Source: Saxidomus purpurata (lineage: Eukaryota > Mollusca > Bivalvia > Venerida > Veneridae). From it: 64,000 bases of DNA. This document shows, piece after piece, positions 11,054-24,055 of this stretch (position 1 is the first letter of the stretch; each line of letters begins with the position of its first letter). The DNA is taken from positions 37,292,672 to 37,356,671 of the forward strand of contig JAFMSR010000001.1 of the NCBI GenBank assembly GCA_022818135.1, in the 5' to 3' direction. The position numbers were made by a program, and so were the translations under genes. The notes beneath the pieces are model-generated. The model did no database searches. It saw only the letters and a program-made list of their open reading frames with translations, and was not told the origin of the DNA.

Positions 11054-14000
11054 ATTTATAACTTTTACACCATTCACAAATACTTCTCGAGCACTATTTC
11101 TAGTGCGTCTCTGATGTGCATGGGCCGAACTTCCATATACACTTATTCCATAACTGCAAAATGCAAGGTCACATGAATCACTCCGTTGTTTTCAGTAATG
11201 AAGAAACAGTTGGTTTGTGTACACGGGCCTTATGTGGTAAATTTCGTCAGTGTCACTGTTCCTCAGCATTCCATGATACTCTCCTTTTAACTTTCTAATC
11301 AGATAATGTTAGAAAATAAGGACTTTCTCTAAGGAACGGAATGATGTACTTACCATTCATGCTGTCAGGAAAAATAAATCACATTTACCCAACTTGTTTT
11401 CGTAGTACGTTATGTTTAAAAGATGCAAACGTTATACACTTGTAAAACAGCTTTTGTACCGTCACAGTGTACGGGGACAGTGGCGTCTGTAAATCATTAC
11501 AATTTAGTGAGTGGCAGTTCGTGTTTCTTTCTAAATAAGACGCTCATTTATTTTTTACTAGCAAAATTTTCGTTTCAACGCACGTGTAATCGAGTTCAAT
11601 AAAATGACATCATAATTTCAGTACTGTCATTGCTTGTACAAGAGATCTTCTGCCTTGAAAAGCTTTTGAAATATAATTGTTTAGAAATTCGTTGCAAAAG
11701 TAAGGAACAATACTTCTGCCGAAAGGCAAAAGCATTTCAATTACGGGAACAATTTTCGGTACATTAATGATGTATGAAAAGAATATATATGTATTTTTAT
11801 TTCTATCAGTATTCTGTGTGTAGATAGGGATAAAGTTTTATGCTCGCGAAAATGAAACATGCATTGCTGTTCTCTCGACAAGAATCTGACATGTGTTGTA
11901 CAGGTTGGAAACAATGGGAAACGTTGAAATCTTTGATGTGTAAGATAACTTTGCTGTTATTTTGCAAAACTGTCTTAGTTTTAAGTAGTTAGTTGTGTTC
12001 AAATATATTTTTTGCCTTTATCTCGATACAAATTTCTGTTGTGAGATTTCTCGAATCCGTCATCTAAATGGAACGCAGGATTAATCTTAAATTTCAGCAA
12101 CATAAAATGCCTGCCGATTAACTAATTCCAGGAGTTCTCCATTTTGTTTTTGTCGAGATATTTAGACTTAAAATATAATGAAGATCTGTTATGATATGGA
12201 TTCTATCCGTAAGTTGATAATGTCCTAGATGTGTAGACAAACTCTTTAAAAAGACACCATAAACAAAGCAATATATTGTTTTACATGTGTAGTATTATCC
12301 CTATACACAGCGTCAGATGTTTTCAACAACTTCATTCTTAGCACCTATACCTCCAAATCCTTTTTCAGGTTAGTGAGTGTAAAGGCAGCCCTTAACGAGC
12401 AGGTGATTCACCAGCTGGCTATATCACAACGAACTCCCTTCTTGGGTTCAAATCTTTGGTCTCTCGCTCCAAAGAATGATGGTTAAACTAAGGGAAAACT
12501 GTATATGAACTTTTTCCCAGCTAGGCTTCTGTATTGATTTTGACCAATGATTGTGGAAGTAATTGTAGCTATGACACAAATTATCCCCAATCAAAGAAAT
12601 AACATTGGTTCTCAATGATCACCAAAGCTCTACACATACACAACCTCTGGCCTTTGTCTTCAATAAACATCTCTATCTCTAAGCTAGACTGCCAACCGTC
12701 GTTAGAGTCTTTTCAAAAAACTACTTAATGTCTTTTTCTGTTAAAACAGTTCACATCATCTCCTTCATCTGTGACCCTGTTTAGATGAGCTTGGATAGAG
12801 GTATATTGTTATATACATGTACATAGAAATTTTTCTTTAGACAAAATGGAGATGTCAAAAAAAAACATGTTTTATCAATATCAACAGGCTTTATAAGTCT
12901 ACCTCTGAGCCAGCTCGAACTGTTTGAATCTACCTTAACTCCGTTATGCATGTACATTTGTATACCTTTTCTACAAAAACGCAATGCAACATGCAGACAC
13001 TTGTTATGTGTTGCCGATCTCTCTTACTGCATGTAGTAGCTTTTCCCTCTCACTATCTGTTTCGCACATTACTAAGTTAGGGCGTTAGGTTGTCAGTCGG
13101 TGGTGTTTATAGAATTGTGTGTGACATACTTTACCAGCTGATGTTCAAATACATTTTGTAGCCATCGGCATCAGTGTCACTTTATTTAGCTTTTAGGACA
13201 AAACACTGAGTTAAAACTAGATATGTAATGTTGAAGATTTTGAAATTCAGACAGATAATTGCCAAGAGTTTTGAAAAATAACTAGACTTTTCCTCCGTCA
13301 TTGATGCAGCTTGGCTTTCATTATGAAGTATGAAATATTATTGGATCCATTTAATTAGATCGGACGCTGCAATTCTCTAGCCATCAATAACCATGCAGAA
13401 CAAATCATCTGGAAATCATTTATTTGTTGAACAGAAAATTGTTTTCCCTTTTATTGGCCACGTATGAATTATTAAGGGAACCAAACTGTTAAAAACTGTC
13501 ATCGAAATTGCTATTCTTCTTCTGTATGCAAATACGGATTTCCATTTATATTTATGCTTGGAACTGACTTGGCTATTTCTGGAACCAATTTGTGTTGTTA
13601 TCTTTTTAATTTAACCAATACACACATGTAGATAATACATGTTGAAGGAAACGAGTCGGTCTTAAAGAGTTCCAGTGAAAATTCCCGTTATTTGTCAAAA
13701 TTAATTCATCTTATTTTGACAGAGATAAAATCTGCATTTAATCGTTTGAGCGGAATCTGCCATCATTGTCTTTTATTCCCGTCAGCTGGGAACAATTTCG
13801 AAGCTGTCAGAAGATCTGTTGAGATAAAACATGCTTTATGACGGGAGTAATTATCGACCAGATCTTCGATTTTTGCGTAAGCTTTGCTATACATGTATGT
13901 CTCCAGACAAACGAACAGCTAAACATTAACAAGATAACCACCTAAGGACCATTAAGTCGATACGATAGACTGGCCTATATTAAAACACTGTTTCTTTCAG

Positions 14001-17000
14001 TATACAGTTTCAGTATGTGTGGTCCAACATCAATCCCAAAGGACGTGCGAATTGTTTACGTGTGATATAAACATATTGTATAAAATGAACAGAAACCTTT
14101 CCAGTAACTTTTCATCTGACAGAATTTGAAGTGGGTTTTATCTAAAATCTTGTTTCGTTGAAATAATATGAGGTTGTTAAACGGTTATTAATAATTCTTA
14201 AGCGTGTTGTAAAACGAAATTGTGCAGAATGTATGCATCTGAAAGGACGGGTATATTCTGCATACTTATAAATGTCTGCTGGTCTAAATTGGAAATTTTA
14301 TGCTTTCTTTTGTTTTATTTGGACCAGACGTATTGCAACTCCGCTACAATACCTTTAATTTGAAAGTCATGAAGATAAACTGTTATTAATTTTTGGACAT
14401 CAACTCGATTGTTAGGCTAGGGCAATGTTGTTGCTGTTCTGTTAAATACACTAACAATTTCTTTCAACTTGATTACAAAGTTTTTCTCATTTTAAATGCA
14501 TTATTCTCCGAGCTGCACCCGCAATCGAGCAAACTGCTCGTCAGTCAGCTGGAACCAGCAATTTTAATTACATGTATTGATACCGTGGTTGTTCAAGACG
14601 TTCAACTGTATGGGCAAATATACGTGCGTTTTCAGTGCTAAAGCTTGTACACTGTTCCTACTATTTGAAACATCGAGTCTCAGCACGAATCGAGTGAATT
14701 TCAAATTATTCATGAGTACATTTAATTAATGAGAACTATGTTGGAAGAAAGGCTTTATCCAAAAGATTCTCAGGGAGCTGTCAGTCACTGTATCGATTGT
14801 GGTACAATCCTAACAAGAAAATGTCTTATCATGTAATATCTTCATACAATACGTTCTAATTTAAGTAGCTATGTTAAGTGTAGTTTTATAGGACATGCGG
14901 TAACTGTATATGAAACTAGCTGAGGCAAAGAAAGTAATGTCATCACGGACATCTCTTAATCTCAGATTTCTTTATCACTCATATGCAAGTACCCGTATTT
15001 GTTTCTGAAGGTAGACACGAGCAGATTTAACATATATAACTTATATATCAATGACTGACTGATTGAGAATTATTTCCAAAAAGTTTTTGGTGGCTGACTA
15101 AACTGTCAATTGATAGGGTAATCTGATTTTACAATATACGTAACTGGCAAAACTATACATTACGGTGATATTATAATTCAGTCTTGAAACAGATACATTG
15201 TATTGCTGAGGTTCTCCTGGCCGACGTTATACATCATGTCTACTGAATGATTGGGTGTCATGTATTTTGAATCAATAATCTTGTGTCAGGCAGTATGTGC
15301 AAAAACACCTGTTCGGCATTTATATTTACTGAATAATTTACTAACGTTAGGACATTCAGTTGAACAGAGCAGAACAGAACATACACTTTATTGAACTCAT
15401 ATCCAATATACAAGGAAATGTGCAAAGTAACAATAATACAAAAATGTATGTGACAATGTTGGTAGAAAACAAACACAATTCACAATAGTTGTGAGGGCGT
15501 GTACACTGGCCTAATGTAGTTAGTTTTATTCATATTCTTTACAATTTTGAAAAAGGCTATAACCAGCTGGTATCGTGTTGACCGTGACATGACGCTGGTG
15601 TACAATGCTATATTTGTTCATGTTCCATATATCGTTCAGAAAAGTACCACTCCGTTCATATGGCAATAGCGTTTATTAGAATCATGGGGTAGCGTTCAGT
15701 ACGGGTGCATTAAGATATGAATTTACAGCGTTATGGACAATATATCAATGGAAATCCCCAATTAACAACGGGATCCTATGGATAATTCGATGTCTGAAAT
15801 AAAGTACAATATACCTGGCATTTTCCCTTGACTGCAATATATCTGTGAAGTAGTGTTCGTGCGTATTGATTGATAGGTAATTACTTTTTCTGCTTACCAA
15901 GAGACCTAATTTCTGAAAATTTAATAACCAATGTCTACAGCTGATATAAACCGTATTTTAGAAGCCTCGCTGAAATTTCGATATTGTGAAACTTACTCGA
16001 AACTATACAGAAATATTTGCGACTCTAAATATTGGCCAATGATGCAGACTGACTCTCCTAAATACATGTAGATGCGATTAAAGTCTTGATGAGATACATC
16101 GTATTCACTGTATCACTTTCGCCATCCACTAATATAATACAGTTAAATTTTCCTATCTAAGAACAATACTTAATTAAGTTATATGAAGAGAATCAATCTA
16201 GCAATTGTGTATTTCTAAAGAGTTAATGTTATGGTTAAAATGATTCTTGTTTGATTACTGCAACGTTAAGTGCCACTTCACTAACACGAAGAAAAGGCTC
16301 TTTGTTAATACAGTCATGTATTCCCCACAACGTGATTTCATGTTGATTTTGCTATTTAATCAAATTAGATTGTTTTTATATTGCTTCTAGATCAAATTAA
16401 TATTTGCGAGTACAGGTATTTGGACACTAAATATAAAACGTTTCCAAACCTTCATTTAAAATCCTAACAAGGCTTGTGTGAACATTAGACAAGCTGGTAT
16501 AAATGGTTTTATACTCAACAAAAAGATGATTAATTGTATCAACTATGTCAGTTCGTGTCCGTTTGCTTAAAAACCTTCGCAATGAACGGACAGAACATGA
16601 GAAACAAAAGAAACTCGGCGTGTGTTTCTGATATTCTTTAGAGTGATTACATATTAATAAGCTCGTTTATTTTGCATTAACGTATGCTCAGAGATGTTGT
16701 AACGAGGGCGTAACAACAATTCTGTACCTGCATGCGATAATTACTGTATTAGCATTGATGATTGTAATAATTTGGAGTAGTAAGAATGTTTTTGTGCTCT
16801 CTCCGCAATGTAAATATCAAGGATACTTAAATCTTGCGTTGTTTACTCGCTCAAGTAAACCATCTCCTTTATGGTTATTTGTCTCATTACTTGGATGGTA
16901 TATTTTATACAACTGTCTTTTCTCGCAACAGAAGGTTTTTAAAGACCATTCGCTTATACAACATTAGACAAAAACTGACGTTCTGCAAATTTAATGGGTA

Positions 17001-18436
17001 TCATTTCTAAAATTAAAGCAACGTGCATATGCTGTAGACATTAACGTCTTGGATATAGCTAGTGTATAAAAGCTTTAAATATTAGTACTATATACTTGCA
17101 TGACTCTTAGAGTAGGGAAATGATGAGCTAATGGGGTAAGAATGAACTTTCAGATTTCTAAGGTAGATGCAACAAAATAAAATAAGATACATTTATTTGC
17201 AAAGTCGGCTTTAATATAAAGATACATAAGCTCAAGAACAGACCTTTTGATTATTGTTATTGAAACCAACTTTATAAAAACATATAAGTTGACTTTAGTT
17301 TATATTCATATAAATGTCATAAATAACTTTTCCCCAAACTTAACTTCGTCCTTTGATGACAACGACGTCATACAATAAAAGTTACTATGTCATCCTGCAA
17401 TGTTACGTGGTTTCCTAGCACCTGATGTTTAACCGCGTTGTATATGGAGTTTTGGATTGTTTTACATTCAACTTATATGCAGGGGACAAAAGCATTTATT
17501 TAATTTACTAGACATTCATAAATAGATTGATAATGAATGTATTTTACACAGCAACACCAATGTCTTAATTTTTAAGAGCGTATATCATTAATTATATAAA
17601 AATTCTTACTGGATTTTATGAAGTAATGCCTTGATTATACTATTATACTATCATGATACCGTGAAGCTGGGCATGTTTGACTGAAACATGTAATTATTGT
17701 AGAGCCTCATACCAGTCCGTGAGTATCAGTTGCGCGTGACTGTTTATAATAACACTTGCAGTAACATGCATTTCAATGTGATTGTAGTCAATTCCAGGTC
17801 TTTTTTTGTGTGTGCCTTAGTACAAGTCTTTAATTATTCATGTATCAAAAATCATGATCCATGTGCATTTTAAAATTAAGTGCAAAAAGTACTGAGCAAT
17901 GTATATAGTATACCCAAGCAAAATGATGCAAACGACTACACGACACGCACAAAATTCATTTGTAGCATCTCTTTTTATCAGGGAAAACATACCATCTAAA
18001 CCCTAATTGAGTGAACGCACGATCATAATTTTGCATTACATGCATATTCCGGAAGTTATCAGCAGAGCTCAGTCGTATCAAAGACGTTAATGGGAATATA
18101 TGTAATCAAGTTTTAGAGATAAATGTAAAATAACGATGTTCTAATGTTAAAGTAACCTGTCTGAGTAAATAAAATTAGAAAAAAACCTTATTGATTGGTT
18201 GTCTGATATACGCAATGCTAGATGGGGGAGCATGTTTAAACTTTATAAGAAATTAATGCGCTGTGAGCTATGAAGGTCTGGACTAGAGAGAGACTAACTT
18301 TATTTGTATCATATAATTAGGTGCATATATATATGAAAGATTACTCACGAACCTACATGTACCTTCGTCTGCCTGTTGCATACATAATCCAGTAGTCTGT
18401 AACGTTTCGTTAGTAAGTTTTTAATACCTCCACAAC
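11054..18436. other. Long non-coding stretch, nothing recognised
   Basis: About 7.4 kb of AT-rich sequence with scattered short frames (11116-11298, 12781-12984, 14393-14641, 15258-15476, 16755-16967). None has a domain or convincing splice signals. A loosely tRNA-like patch with TTGGGTTCAAATC lies near 12445 but lacks a clear box A. No tandem repeat or long palindrome was noticed. Confidence 0.5.
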
Positions 18437-20110
18437 ATCTTTAATTTATTCATTGTTGATTTTTTTTCTGCATACATTCTGTGATTTACACGCACCGCGA
18501 GAAGGGCAAACACGCATAACCATCACTGGTAATAAACAAAACTTTGCAGAATTCAAATTGCTTCTGCATAATTTGATCTAATTACAACTATCGGTTAATT
18601 AATGTAATGCTGACATTTAACGTTTCCCAGCACGCAGCATATGTCTCAGGAAGCTTTTTTCCTGGGGACATTTTCAGAATTCTCATGAGTAAACAAATAT
18701 CTAAAATTTCCCTTAAAGCATGCAAGCTTGTATAAAGTACTGTGAACCTGTTTAAATTTCATTTCTTATTTTTCTCGCTAAATACTTTGAATAATCGGGA
18801 AAACCCGTTAGAGCTAGATGTGATTTTACAACAAGAACCATGCCAGTTTTAATCCGGGTGCTGTATGTGGCCGATGTCCTATTGATCCTGCTTCTACCAC
18901 AACTTCATCTTGTGTTGATTTAACCAACAATAATGGTGCATATCAGCTTCTATTGCCAGTTCTACTATAACTATCGCCATGGTGCATAGCTGCCACGACA
19001 CTTACAGTTGTTGTGGCTGTTTCAGCTACAATGTACTGCTATCTTGACTTTTACTGCTACTATTATTAATGGTGTCTTTTGTTGTTTGTATTAATGTACT
19101 GTTATATATGTTATTCTTTTGTTTCTTCGTTTATCCTTCTACTTTTACTGCTACTGTTTAGCTTCTACTTTTAATTATACAAATATCTACATTGCATTAC
19201 TGCGACTTTTCCTTATCCAAATTCTACTGCTACTGTATTTATAAAAAATATCAGACTATTAATAGAGTAGATAAGATATAACGTGCAGAAAAGAATGGCT
19301 GCGTACATGGTCAATCCAAACTGCAGAAACGGACATGCTTAAGTTTCGTTACGCGTTTCATAGCTTTAATCCAGACACTTTTGATTTCTAGCCAAAGCTG
19401 TGCACTTCCTAATTGAAATGATCTTTTGTCATTACTAGGGTCTTTTGAAATCACTCTTGTGTACGTGCGAGCAGTCCATGTGCTGTTTATTTGCAGCATG
19501 TGATATTAAATTGTGAAATAGGAAGACCAGCACGGAGAACTTCTTTGTCTCTTAAAGCTTTATGTTACAGCTTCATACCGATTCCGAATATTTGCTAGAA
19601 TGTCTCTGTAGCACGCATCATTAAGGTTTCTTTCCATTATTTTGTGACCGACGGACATTTAGCAGGAATGTAATTGAAAACAAATTAGAAAATATATAGA
19701 TGCCGTTGTACTAAAAGGAACAGAGTACAATGTCTGATGGAACACATTTCTTGAAATATTAATTTTTTAGAGTCATTATAATAGTACAGTCTATCGCCAT
19801 GATATTTTGCAAACTTAAATTTTACAACATATAACGGTGTGTCGTTACATCATTATATGAAATGCAGTCATAAAAGTCATAAAGTGATATCTGACAGCGT
19901 TGTTTCAATATCACAATATAAAAAAATGGTATCCATTTCTTGAGACATTAGTGTGATACATCTACGTATAGTGTATCACTCCATCGTGTCATTCACTACT
20001 TCTTCAATGCCGTTCCTCGGTAAAAGGTCTTTAGATAAGTTAATAAAAAGTTCTCTACTGTAATTGTTGTTATTGTTAAGCTCTACATTCAGAATTGAGC
20101 GGACATCTTT
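18437..20110 (+). repeat. Local triplication, unit 1
   Basis: The first and most complete of three related direct units. It matches unit 3 in order: CCATCACTGGTAATAAA, CTTCTGCATAATTTG, ATTACAACTATC, CTGACATTTAACGTT, a CTACTGCTA-rich patch, AAACTGCAGAAACG, TTTGCTAGAATGTCTCT, AGCACGCATCATTAAGG, TAGATGCCGTTGTAC, ending at TGTTATTGTTAAG. The middle (about 18860-19240) is pyrimidine-rich with CTACTG words. No coding frame is shared between the units. Confidence 0.8.
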
Positions 20111-20220
20111 TAGAACGATACAATTAGTACTAAAATGCTCGTGATTTATTGTGTGATATACGTAATTGCAGTGACTGTCGAGACTTAGAGAGAAGACTAC
20201 ATTCACTGTACGGACAATAT

Positions 20221-20822
20221 ATAAACAAAACTTTGCAGAATTCAATTTAAGTCCAAATACAGCCTTCGGAGAGGTAAGGCAATTTTGCCAGCATGCATCA
20301 TATGTCTAGGGAAGCGCTTATTCAGTATTGGGTCAACAACCAAATGAAAATGCGTTTAAAGCTTGGAATATCATTCCAATCAACTGCACGATTTTAAATA
20401 ATTTTAAAATCAATATTTCACATTTCAAAAAATCTGATTTATACGACATTGTACTTTTATACCTTTATGTTTACCAAATATCATTCCCATCAACTGTACG
20501 ATTTTAATGACTCTTAAAAAGTCAATATGGAAAGCTGTCAGAAGACGCCATTTAAATAACATTAACTATAAGATTAGTTGATGCCTGGAGACATTAAGGT
20601 GATACATTGAATCAGGAACCTAGAATCAATGTGTATATTCTAGATTCCTTATTGAGTGTATGACACCATAGCCAAAGGCCACATCTTCAATCCTTCAACT
20701 ACTTGTTAAATGCCCTCCTTCGGCGCAAGGACTTGAGATAACTTAAATAAATCCCCTTATGTAATAATTGTTATTGCAGCGTATTTGTTAAGTTCACAAC
20801 CGATTTTAAACAGACATGCCTA
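20221..20822 (+). repeat. Local triplication, unit 2 (internally shortened)
   Basis: It starts with AAACAAAACTTTGCAGAATTC, which matches unit 1 at about 18533, followed by a CAGCATGCATCATATGTCT block. It lacks most of the middle, then matches the unit ends (TTGTTATTGCAG, CACAACCGATTTTAAA). Inside it, AATATCATTCC plus ATCAACTG and ACGATTTTAA occurs twice, at 20367 and 20477, an extra 110-bp duplication. Confidence 0.65.
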
Positions 20823-20879
20823 TGCAATAGTCTGTATATTTCTTGAATTTGTTTTTATTACATTGAACGTATTGAATTT

Positions 20880-22140
20880 AAATCTTTAATTATTCATTTT
20901 TACTCTTTTCTGTCCTAATTCCATGATTTACATGGATCGACAGAAGACAAATACGCAATACCATCACTGGTAATAAAGAACTATTTGCACAATTCAAATT
21001 ACTTCTGCATAATTTAGTCTAATTACAACTATCAGTCAATTGATGCAATGTTGACATTTAACGTTCGCCATCCCATCACGCAGCATACATCTCAGGAATC
21101 ATTTTTCCAGTTTTAAGCATGCAAACTTGTATAAATGTGCATTTTTTCTTGTTCTTGAAAAATAAAATCATAGCTAGAGCATCTGTAGCAATAAAGACAA
21201 TTCCAGTTCCCAACTAGCTCTTCTCGTACTCCTCTTTTGCGCTATGCGTGTTACTTTATTCCGACTTACACGTCTTTTACTGCTGCTACACGCTTTAGCT
21301 TCTACTCTTACTATAACCAATACTTGTACTGCAACATCTCCGACTATAGCTTCGGCCGTTCTTCTTCTTTTACTTCTTCTACTACCATACTTTAATAATA
21401 ATGATAATAAAATGTAATATAATAGAAAAGACAAATTGGAAAAGAATGGCTTTATTCATGGTGAAGTCAAACTGCAGAAACGAGGTTGAGCACGCACAAG
21501 TTCCATTACGCTTTCTCTTGTTTCTGAGATATGGTATTAAACCAGAGAGGTATTTTTATTTTCAGCCATTGATGTGCACTTCAGTTTAATTGAATGATCT
21601 TTAATCATTACGAGGGTCTTTTCAAATCAACCCTGTGTAGGTGCAAACGGCCTTAGTGCTGTTTATGTGCTGCATGTGATATCAAATTAAGCACGGAGAA
21701 TTTCGTTGTCTATTAAAGCTGTATGTTACAGCTTCATACTGATCCTAAATATTTGCTAGAATGTCTCTATAGCACGCATCATTAAGGTTTTCTTCCATTA
21801 TTTCGTGACCGACGTACATTTATCTAGAATGTAATTGAAAGCAAATTAGAAAATATACAGATGCCGTTGTACAATGTCTTATGAAGCATATTTCCTGAAA
21901 TATTGATTTTAGAGTCATTAAAATCGTGAAGTTTATCTGAATGATATTTCGTAAACCATAATTTCATTGCATATTGCGATGTTTCACGTTACTGACCTTT
22001 AAATTTATAAAATGATATACGGGGCGGAAAGGTTTCTGCTTCCACGTGTACCTTCCGGCGTAATAAGAGAACAGTGTACTGTAACTGTTATTATTGGGAG
22101 GTTTTTCAATTATACAATCGGTGTTAAAGAGAAAATTTCA
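20880..22140 (+). repeat. Local triplication, unit 3
   Basis: The third direct unit. It matches unit 1 from ATGATTTACA through TAGAATGTCTCTATAGCACG to TGTTATTATTGGGAGG. Its CTACTG/CTTCTT-rich middle is shorter than in unit 1. The 86-residue minus-strand frame at 21174-21434, rich in Arg and Ser, simply reads that pyrimidine-rich patch and is not called a gene. Confidence 0.8.
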
Positions 22141-22957
22141 ATGTATTTTTGAATGTTGCACACACCATTATGAGACAGAACAAGATATTTTATTATTTCA
22201 TAAAAAAAGAAATGTATAAACACCATGGTACCAAATAGACCTATATGTCAAAGAAATTAGTGTCCTTCTACTTATGATAACAACAAGGGAACTGTCTTGG
22301 TGCAAAGGGTTTTTAGGATAACTATTTTTGAACTATGGAGGCTGATAAATATGAATGTGATAGCATCTTGACATCGTTCTGTATGTAATTAAAAACGGTG
22401 AATATTAGTTTAACATTTGTATAATCTAAAGGCTGCAGTTGAGGTTTTGTAATTGCATCCACTTTTTGACTGTTGTCCTTTAACTCGAGATAAAAGTGAA
22501 TGATAAAGTGTAAACGGTAGGAAGTATCGTAAATTACTGCTCTGTTTTATGGGTCGAGCAGTCGTATATCTTCTCTCAGTGTAGCGGATATAGCGTTTAT
22601 GTGTTTAAATGTAGCCCTAATAACATCTAATGGTCAATTTCTGTCTGTATTTACAGATTGTGGACAGTATACATGCAAAAGAAATGTGATTTAAAATTTT
22701 GGATTTTCTTCGAAAGCCGGGGAACTGTAGATGTATTAAGGTAAGAAAAGGTATTGTGTGTAAAATCTAATTGTTGTTAAAAGATGCAAAGATACTATAT
22801 TACATGTACACTCGGACGAATAAGAAACACTAAGATAAGTCGGTAGTAAATGTTGAATAGGAATTTTCATTTTTTTTCCAATGACTGTGTAAGCTACATT
22901 TGTCCCGAAAATATTTGAAATCAGTTATAAACTAGAGATTGTTTTTCACAAAAAAAC
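22141..22957. other. Non-coding stretch, nothing recognised
   Basis: AT-rich spacer between the triplicated units and the GACC-rich repeat, with no open frame or repeat noticed. Confidence 0.5.
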
Positions 22958-24055
22958 TTGTCTCCCCCCTTATGACCTTGACCTTTGAGTTAGTGACCCC
23001 AAATTATAACGAGAAATTGACCAACGGTCACTGTGACCATCCTTTGAACTATTGGCCCCAAAAATGATATTGGGATCATCTGCTCAATAAGACCAATCAT
23101 CCTAGGAAGTTTGAGGTCTGTAGGTCTAAAGGAACACTAGTTATCATCCGAAACGGAAATTGACAACACGGTCAGTACTGACCTTGACCTTTGAGCTACT
23201 ACCCAAAAACAATAGGGATCATCAGTCTATAAGACCAATCATCCTATGAAGTTTGTCCAGGGCTGTAGGTCAAAACGAACTCTAGTTATCATCCGGATAC
23301 AGAATTGACCAATGGTCACTTGACCTTTACCTTTGAACTACTGACCCCAAAATCAATAGGGATTATCTGCTCAATAAAACCATTCTCCTATGAAGTTTGA
23401 AATGATTAGGGTAAAACAGGAACAAAAGTTATCTCCGAAACGAAGAATGGACGTTGACGGACTGACGGACTCGCCAGTTTGTAAGGTTGTAGGTCACAAA
23501 AGGAACTCTAGTTATCATCCGGAAATATAAATTGACCAACGGTCACTGAGACATTGACCTTTGACCTACTGACCCCAAAAACAATAGGGAAAATCTGCTC
23601 TATAAGACCAATCATCCTATGAAGTTTGAGGTCTGTAGGTGATAAAAGAACTCTAGTTATCATCCGGAAACGATAAATTGATTCCATAAGGTCAAAGTGA
23701 CTTGCCTTTGCCTGCTGACCCCAAAAACAATAGGGATCATCAGCTCTATTTGACCAAGCATCCTATGAAGTTTGAGGGCTGTAAGTCAAAAGGAACTCTA
23801 GTTATCATCCGAAACGAGAAATTGACCAACGGTCACTGTGACCTTGACCTTGAACTACTGACCCCAAATACAAAAGGGAACTCTGCTTCAATAAGACCAT
23901 TGATCCTATGAAGTTTGCAGAGCTTTATGTCAAAAGGAACTCTAGTTTATCATCCGGAAACGAAGAGCAATGGACGGACTGGACTTACGGACTACGACGG
24001 ACGTTACTGACGGACAGGGCAAAAACTATGTCTGCCCCAGGTGGGGAGCATAATT
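22958..24055 (+). repeat. GACC-rich tandem repeat, about 143-bp unit, six units in two sets of three
   Basis: The landmark CCTATGAAGTTTG (CCTAGGAAG in the first unit) recurs at 23101, 23243, 23387, 23616, 23762 and 23905. Spacings are 142, 144, 229, 146 and 143. Each unit carries GACCCCAAAAACAATAGGG, AGACCAATCATCC, CTAGTTATCATCCGGAAAC and GACCAACGGTCACTG. The long third spacing contains a GACGGACTGACGGACT tail, and a related tail ends the array, so it looks like two three-unit elements head-to-tail. The 3' end folds around GCCCCAGGTGGGGAGC. Similar arrays are common in bivalve DNA (from memory). The open frames at 23702-24093 are incidental. Confidence 0.85.

Noticed and set aside
12380..12480. 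tRNA-like patch with TTGGGTTCAAATC
   Set aside because: Box B is plausible but there is no acceptable box A or stem pairing.
21174..21434. Arg- and Ser-rich minus-strand frame
   Set aside because: It reads a CTTCTT/CTACTG pyrimidine-rich patch within the triplicated unit, and the frame is not kept in unit 1.
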